From: Deltaproteobacteria bacterium
GTDB taxonomy: Bacteria; Acidobacteriota; Thermoanaerobaculia; Multivoradales; JAHZIX01
Direction of reading: 5' to 3'
Assembly: GCA_022601195.1 (NCBI GenBank)
Contig: JAHZIX010000008.1
Span: 184,572-248,571, forward strand
DNA length: 64,000 nt
The notes under the pieces are model-generated. The model was not told the DNA's origin and searched no databases. It saw only the letters and a list, made by a program, of their open reading frames with translations. The position numbers and the translations under genes are program-made. This document shows, piece by piece, positions 60,581 through 64,000 of the stretch. Position 1 is the stretch's first letter; each line of letters starts with the position of its first letter.

Positions 60581-60708
60581 ACTTCAATGATATCAAAAAT
60601 CTCCTCACTCCTAGACATCCGCTTTCCTCGACGAAAAACCACCTCGATGAAATACCGATCCTTCCTGTCATTGGTGTTTCCCAATACCTCCCTGAAGTAG
60701 CTCGCCAA
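60577..60708 (-). CDS. Possible small open reading frame upstream of the VWFA gene
   Basis: A 43-codon frame starting at TTG (60708) ends in a TGA that overlaps the VWFA gene's ATG at ATGA. The frame reads KDRYFIEVVFRRGKRMSRSE then EIFDIIEV, an amphipathic protein-like sequence. The open frame extends further upstream without an ATG or GTG start. The stop-start overlap hints at translational coupling. There is no clear ribosome-binding site and no known family, so confidence is low. Confidence 0.2.
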   Translation of the reverse strand: MASYFREVLGNTNDRKDRYFIEVVFRRGKRMSRSEEIFDIIEV

Positions 60709-60836
60709 AATGGGGCTCGATCGCTCGAACCTCCTCGCGACTTTTCTCTCTCCAAGCTCTTGGTGATCGTTTTTTGGAATGCTCGAAGGGGAGCAAAAGG
60801 ACGGGGCCGTTCGTTTGTTGCCACTCTTGGCTGCAG

Positions 60837-61349
60837 CTACTCAACTCGACGCAACGTCGCGGTGAGATGAGCTTGGATATCTTGAACGTTCGTCGTGGCC
60901 ATTCCGACGCGGTACCGCAGAGTCTTGGGCTCGAATCGGATAGATCGGCTAGTGGCGACCATCCGTGGGTCGTGGCCGTGAAGCGAGCTCGAGACCTCGA
61001 TGACCCAAGCACCCTCTCCCAAGGAGTACATTTCCCCGACGAGAACCTCGACCCGACGAGATTCCTGAGCGTTGAGAATTTCTACTCGCCCATCGTCTAG
61101 CGCCAGAATGAAACCCGATTCCCAGTGGGAATCTCTGCCGTCTCCACCATCGTCGCGACGGATCCAGGTTTGTTGGTGGTAATGAACAGCAGCTTCTTCT
61201 GGATTGCGGCTGGTGACTTCAAAAACCTCTCGGTACAAGAAGTCGTCAATCGTCGAGAAGATTCCGCGACCCTCGCCTGCCCACTTGCCGACGAGGCTCT
61301 CGAGGTTCTTGCGGATCTCTTGAAGGTCAGTGATTCTCGTCCGATCCAT
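60837..61349 (-). CDS. Nitrobindin-like heme-binding beta-barrel protein (FABP/THAP4-like)
   Basis: A 170-residue protein of the nitrobindin/FABP-like family, a ten-stranded barrel that binds heme and can react with NO or peroxynitrite. Features are LVGKWAGEGRGIF (GxWxGxG motif), VHYHQQTWIRRD, HWESGFI and the C-terminal LTATLRRVE. The family's usual proximal His region lies near the C-terminus (MATTNVQDIQAHLTATL). The ATG at 61349 has GGAG eight bases upstream; an in-frame ATG at 61355 is too close to it. The gene is the first on the minus strand after a long intergenic gap and precedes the VWFA gene by 256 bp. Family firm, ligand inferred. Confidence 0.85.
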   Translation of the reverse strand: MDRTRITDLQEIRKNLESLVGKWAGEGRGIFSTIDDFLYREVFEVTSRNPEEAAVHYHQQTWIRRDDGGDGRDSHWESGFILALDDGRVEILNAQESRRVEVLVGEMYSLGEGAWVIEVSSSLHGHDPRMVATSRSIRFEPKTLRYRVGMATTNVQDIQAHLTATLRRVE

Positions 61350-61877
61350 CGTCATTTCTCCACTTTTGGGCCAGCAGCCAGTGCCTAGGGATAACGATAG
61401 GATACAACCACAACGGTTGGTCCGATCTGAATAGCCCCAGCTACAGAACCCTGCCTGGTTGGGGGTCCTGCCGTCCCTTCTCACCAACTTTCTACTGCGA
61501 AGCCTTAGATGCCGGCATCTGCTGCGTCCTTCGCCCCAATCCCTTCCTCGCCGTAGTGACTCTACGACTGCGTCGTTCTCGGGGCGAAAACCTTGCATCT
61601 ACAGGCACCTGAGGCTTCTCGTGACGAATCCGGTGAGAAGGAAAGGCTAGACCGGAAAGGCGGGATGCCTACCGTATCGGGGTGGGGGGGGTCGTGCATG
61701 GGCATCCAGCTCACCCTTGGCGGTATTGAGTGCGCCACTCGTGATCTGCTTACGTCCAAACTGTCGCATATTTAATTAAGGGAAGGTTATCCCTTGCTGA
61801 GGTTTCGAATCTATCTGGACCGTCTATCTCAGTAGATACCGGCAATTCCTGCCGTATCGTCGTACAGGAGGTCAACC
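61350..61877. other. Long intergenic region between divergent genes
   Basis: About 530 bp separate the nitrobindin-like gene (minus) from the first Cys-rich gene (plus), so it should contain both promoters. No gene was supported; open frames on both strands lack coding character. The last 110 bp are AT-rich and contain AAGGGA-N6-TCCCTT (near 61780-61797) and the hairpin at 61835-61858 before the Cys-rich gene. A CAGGAGG site lies at 61864-61870. Confidence 0.45.
61835..61858 (+). promoter_or_regulatory. Leader hairpin before the first Cys-rich gene
   Basis: GATACCGGCA (61835-61844), loop ATTCC, TGCCGTATC (61850-61858): a 9-bp stem with one bulged base. It ends six bases before the ribosome-binding site CAGGAGG and 19 bases before the ATG. 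It may regulate translation or stabilise the message. Confidence 0.4.
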
Positions 61878-62393
61878 ATGAAGTACATTTTCTGTTCCGC
61901 CGTGATTGTTTTCAGCTCACTTGGCATCATCAAGGCCGAGGCCGTGCTAGCCCCATGTGCGGACACTTGCACGTACCGCTGTCCATGTTCGCTCATTTGC
62001 TTTGTGCCCTCGGATCCTACGACCATCATTACGTGTGGGGAATACGGAGTCTGCCAAGGTCCTCTCCCCGTCTCTACCCTTACGGTTCAAAGCGACGACG
62101 GTCATATTGAGTCCAAAACCGAATGGACAGGGGTAAGACCGACCAACGAGGGTACGCCGAACCTAACCAAATCGGGCAGCGATGCGGACGCCGATCCGAC
62201 GCCATCAAACTTGCCCCTCACGGCTCTCGATCTTCTGATGCCGGACGCCGAAGCGAAGATCTGGTTACCCCATCCTACGACCTGTTTTCCTCAGAGGGGC
62301 TGTTCTGTCGATTCTGACTGCGGTGATGGTTGGTGTGTCGTGGGGCAGGATCCGTGGGGAAATCCCCAAAGAAAGTGTCTCTGCCCGACCTAA
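61878..62393 (+). CDS. Cys-rich secreted protein, paralog of the next gene
   Basis: A 171-residue exported protein of unknown function. The signal peptide is MKYIFCSAVIVFSSLGIIKA. The mature N-terminus has a dense Cys pattern, CADTCTYRCPCSLIC followed by TIITCGEYGVCQG, that is shared with the gene at 62501-62905. A Thr/Asp-rich middle (about 75-125) leads to a second Cys cluster, TTCFPQRGCSVDSDCGDGWC and CLCPT, with a total of about 14 Cys. Disulfide-bonded or metal-binding roles are possible. The CAGGAGG site is well placed. I know no family with this pattern; a new family of secreted Cys-rich proteins is my inference. Confidence 0.72.
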   Translation: MKYIFCSAVIVFSSLGIIKAEAVLAPCADTCTYRCPCSLICFVPSDPTTIITCGEYGVCQGPLPVSTLTVQSDDGHIESKTEWTGVRPTNEGTPNLTKSGSDADADPTPSNLPLTALDLLMPDAEAKIWLPHPTTCFPQRGCSVDSDCGDGWCVVGQDPWGNPQRKCLCPT

Positions 62394-62500
62394 GTCTGCT
62401 GGGTCGAGCAAAAGAGAGGCTCCCTCTATCCATTACTTTCCGAGGATGCAGGGAGACAACCAAGAATTACCCATTGCAAAAGAAAGGTCGCCCGAACAAT

Positions 62501-62905
62501 ATGAAATTTCCATTGGCAATCACCATTGGTCTCACTCTGGTCGCTCTCGCTCTTCCCGTCCAAGCCATCTCCGTCAATGGCTGTCACCAGATCTGCACCC
62601 CGACCTGCCCTTGTAGCGCTCCCTGTATAGGCCCCGTGGGGTGGACTACTTGCGGTGCCGCTGGACAGGCTTGTCGCGGCCTGACAGCAGGAACCGATGA
62701 TCTGCTCTTCGCCTCCATGACGCCCACCCACCTGGATAGTGACCAGGCATTTCTTCTCGAGTTGCAAACCCAAGCGGACACAATTCCAACTGAAGAGGGC
62801 AATCTTCCCTCCTTTGAGTTCTCAGCACCCCCAGAGATGCAGCCTCTGCCGACCGGCGTGCTCACTCGTGTACGGCGGAGCAGTGGCAGGCTTGTTGTCC
62901 ACTGA
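62501..62905 (+). CDS. Cys-rich secreted protein, paralog of the previous gene
   Basis: A 134-residue exported protein starting at 62501 (a longer frame from 62330 has a non-signal leader and overlaps the previous gene). Signal peptide LAITIGLTLVALALPVQA. The Cys motif CHQICTPTCPCSAPC, then WTTCGAAGQACRG, matches its upstream neighbour in spacing up to the fifth Cys. The acidic middle is similar in composition. The C-terminus lacks the second Cys cluster and ends VRRSSGRLVVH, but one other frame there reads CTAEQWQACCPLTATCC (62867 onward), so a frameshift may have removed a Cys-rich end. The AAAGAAAGG site upstream is weak. Confidence 0.68.
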   Translation: MKFPLAITIGLTLVALALPVQAISVNGCHQICTPTCPCSAPCIGPVGWTTCGAAGQACRGLTAGTDDLLFASMTPTHLDSDQAFLLELQTQADTIPTEEGNLPSFEFSAPPEMQPLPTGVLTRVRRSSGRLVVH

Positions 62906-63083
62906 CGGCCACATGCTGCCCCGTGATGAACAAGAGACGCATTCGCTTTTCTAGGGAATTCGACAGTAACGGTGCGGAATCTACCGTCAAGGCCCAGACC
63001 TCGGATCTCTTAGCGGACAAAGCGCTCTCGGGCGGTCCTCAATCTCGAAGCGGTACTTGGACCAGCGGGGGCATTTGCCCGAG

Positions 63084-63127
63084 AACCTACGGTTTCGGAT
63101 CTGCTAGAGAGCTCGAGACCGTAGGTT
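63084..63127. terminator. Hairpin between convergent genes
   Basis: AACCTACGGTTTCG (63084-63097) pairs with CGAGACCGTAGGTT (63114-63127), 14 bp with one G-T, and a 16-nt loop. It lies between the Cys-rich gene and the convergent SWIM gene (stop at 63146) and may terminate transcripts from both sides. No clear T-run. Confidence 0.45.
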
Positions 63128-63145
63128 TCCGTTTCGATCTGAAAC

Positions 63146-63358
63146 TCACTTCGCCATCCTAGCCCGGATGTGCTCGCAGGCCTTGCGCTTCGGGGCATGG
63201 GTCCACGCGGGACAGGAACACCCCCACTTTCCCTCGGTGTCGATCGCCACCGCGTAGCGGCACTCCGGATCGGTGAGGCACGGGTACTGAAAACGTCGCA
63301 CCCATCGATCGGCACCGCGCCAGAGGGGGAGCAGCTGCGAGCCTTGTTGCTGGATCAT
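63146..63358 (-). CDS. Mini SWIM-type zinc-finger protein
   Basis: A 70-residue protein that appears to be a stand-alone SWIM-like zinc finger. The CxC and CxH ligands are GKWGCSCPAWTHAPKRKAC followed by EHIRARMAK (Cys47, Cys49, Cys60, His62), close to the SWIM pattern CxCxnCxH. The first half (residues 1-45) has a CLTDPECRYAVAID stretch with two more Cys. The ATG at 63358 is preceded by GGGAGGAAGG. Full SWIM proteins bind DNA or mediate interactions in helicases and transposases; this version has no attached enzyme. It is convergent with the Cys-rich genes. Confidence 0.72.
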   Translation of the reverse strand: MIQQQGSQLLPLWRGADRWVRRFQYPCLTDPECRYAVAIDTEGKWGCSCPAWTHAPKRKACEHIRARMAK

Positions 63359-63526
63359 GCCTTCCTCCCGATTCCAGTTTTTTCTAGTACCTGAGCGTTC
63401 ATCCCGCCATCCTCGAGGCCGAGGGTGCTAGGGAGTAGCTTGGAGGTATTTCGGGCATTGCTACAACCTGCAATAAGTAAATCTCATCGCGGTTTATACT
63501 AGAAACAGGCCTCAACAGCGAAGAAC

Positions 63527-64000
63527 TCAAGCTCCCTCTCCAGCAAGGAGCCCTCGCATCGCGGCTTCCACTCCGGTTCTGACATAGGAGCCTTCGGGTT
63601 GGAGAGACGCAGTTTTCACAGCCTGGCGGGCCAGGGCTCGAGCTCCGTCCAGATCCCCTTGATCCTGAAGCACCCTGGCGAGGTTCGAGCGGCGGATGGC
63701 CACCGAGGGATGAGAGTCCCCTAGGTTCTCCAGGGCCGAAGCGAGAGCGAGCTCGAGGAGAACCTTCGCTCCCTCCAGATCCCCCTGAGCCTTCAGCACC
63801 AAGGCGAGGTTCGAGCGGCTTCTGGCCACCGAAGGATGCGAGTCCCCTAGGTTCTCCAGGTCCGAAGCGAGAGCTTGCTCGAGGAGAACCTTCGCTCCCT
63901 CCAGATTCCCCTGAGCCTTCAGCACCAAGGCGAGGTTCGAGCGGCTGCTGGCCACCGAGGGATGCGAGTCACCTAGGTTCTCCAGGACCGAAGCGAGAGC
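63527..64000 (-). CDS. TPR protein, 5' part beyond the window
   Basis: The C-terminal part of a large tetratricopeptide protein; it continues past the right edge. At least three kinesin-light-chain-like repeats of 42 residues are visible, with the pattern SRSNLALVLKAQGDLEGAKV and ENLGDSHPSVA, ending in an alpha-helical cap (VRTGVEAAMRGLLAGEGA). Repeats match closely at DNA level (period 126 bp). Such arrays often follow a kinase, NB-ARC or CHAT domain that would lie upstream, outside the window. It is a different gene from the TPR kinase at 42452-45424. Confidence 0.85.
   Translation of the reverse strand, partial: ALASVLENLGDSHPSVASSRSNLALVLKAQGNLEGAKVLLEQALASDLENLGDSHPSVARSRSNLALVLKAQGDLEGAKVLLELALASALENLGDSHPSVAIRRSNLARVLQDQGDLDGARALARQAVKTASLQPEGSYVRTGVEAAMRGLLAGEGA
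63723..64000 (-). repeat. Near-identical 126-bp tandem repeats
   Basis: The sequence AGGTTCTCCAGG starts at 63723, 63849 and 63975, and the units between copies are nearly identical. Each unit encodes one 42-residue TPR repeat. Base-level identity this high implies recent expansion or gene conversion, and the copy number outside the window is unknown. Confidence 0.9.

Noticed and set aside
60564..60824. Minus-strand 86-codon frame between the nitrobindin-like and VWFA genes
   Set aside because: No clear ribosome-binding site or domain and it overlaps the VWFA start; a different frame here ends in a stop-start overlap and is the only one listed.
61459..61775. Short open frames in the gap before the first Cys-rich gene
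   Set aside because: Both strands show Arg/Ser-rich translations typical of non-coding GC-rich DNA, with no start signals.
62923..63162. GTG-started open frame after the second Cys-rich gene
   Set aside because: No ribosome-binding site or domain, it contains the hairpin at 63084-63127 and overlaps the SWIM gene. Part of it is better seen as a possible frameshifted end of the Cys-rich gene.

Overview
The window looks like a chromosomal segment of an Acidobacteriota bacterium, probably of the Thermoanaerobaculia or a related deep class. The pointers are an acidobacterial-type VWFA protein (58910-60580), an ECF sigma factor next to a large TPR Ser/Thr kinase (42452-46008), a secreted sugar-dehydrogenase-like protein with a recurrent C-terminal module (57006-58895), DUF4388, DUF1684 and MoxR/DUF58/transglutaminase genes, and frequent secreted proteins and lipoproteins. 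The taxonomic call is inference from gene content; no rRNA gene is present. Genes are moderately GC-rich, tightly packed and on both strands. I found no tRNA, rRNA, CRISPR array, IS element or prophage.

Layout. 1-2661 (minus): DUF177 - rpmF - plsX - fabD, a fatty-acid/phospholipid initiation operon without fabH between plsX and fabD. 2821-4131: unknown anchored protein. 4228-10768 (plus): four GT4 glycosyltransferases followed by a polyprenyl-phosphate priming glycosyltransferase, an exopolysaccharide or glycan assembly cluster. 10942-15767 (minus): lipoprotein - MoxR - DUF58 - transglutaminase, a putative envelope module. 16175-19239: recA, then an NhaC-type antiporter whose ribosome-binding site lies in a strong hairpin. 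19553-26949: DUF4388 protein, a two-part barrel protein split by a one-base frameshift, an Smr protein, a DUF1835 protein and a PlsB-like acyltransferase. 27074-33162: PDZ-7TM-GAF-GGDEF diguanylate cyclase, OmpA-like porin, secreted beta-propeller. 33250-36932: HMG-CoA synthase, a Phd/PIN toxin-antitoxin pair, class II aldolase with an apparently leaderless promoter, and an atypical SDR. 37099-42477: secreted propeller, DUF1684 lipoprotein, M64 peptidase and a secreted unknown. 42452-46772: TPR kinase, sigma factor and a divergent secreted protein. 46892-56876: LolA-like protein, ACSF3-type malonyl-CoA synthetase, GT-C membrane protein, PepQ, CDF transporter, DUF445 protein, coiled-coil membrane protein and wax ester synthase/DGAT. 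57006-61349: sugar-dehydrogenase-like protein, VWFA protein and nitrobindin-like protein. 61878-64000: two Cys-rich secreted paralogs, a mini SWIM zinc-finger protein and the end of a TPR protein with almost identical 126-bp repeats.

Themes. Lipid metabolism recurs (fabD, plsX, PlsB-like, WS/DGAT, malonyl-CoA synthetase, HMG-CoA synthase), which suggests active membrane and perhaps storage-lipid synthesis. A second theme is envelope and export: most unknown genes carry signal peptides or lipoboxes. The best candidates for something undescribed are the paired Cys-rich secreted proteins near the right end (61878-62905), the hairpin over the nhaC start, and the sigma/kinase locus whose divergent neighbour shares its 5' coding sequence.
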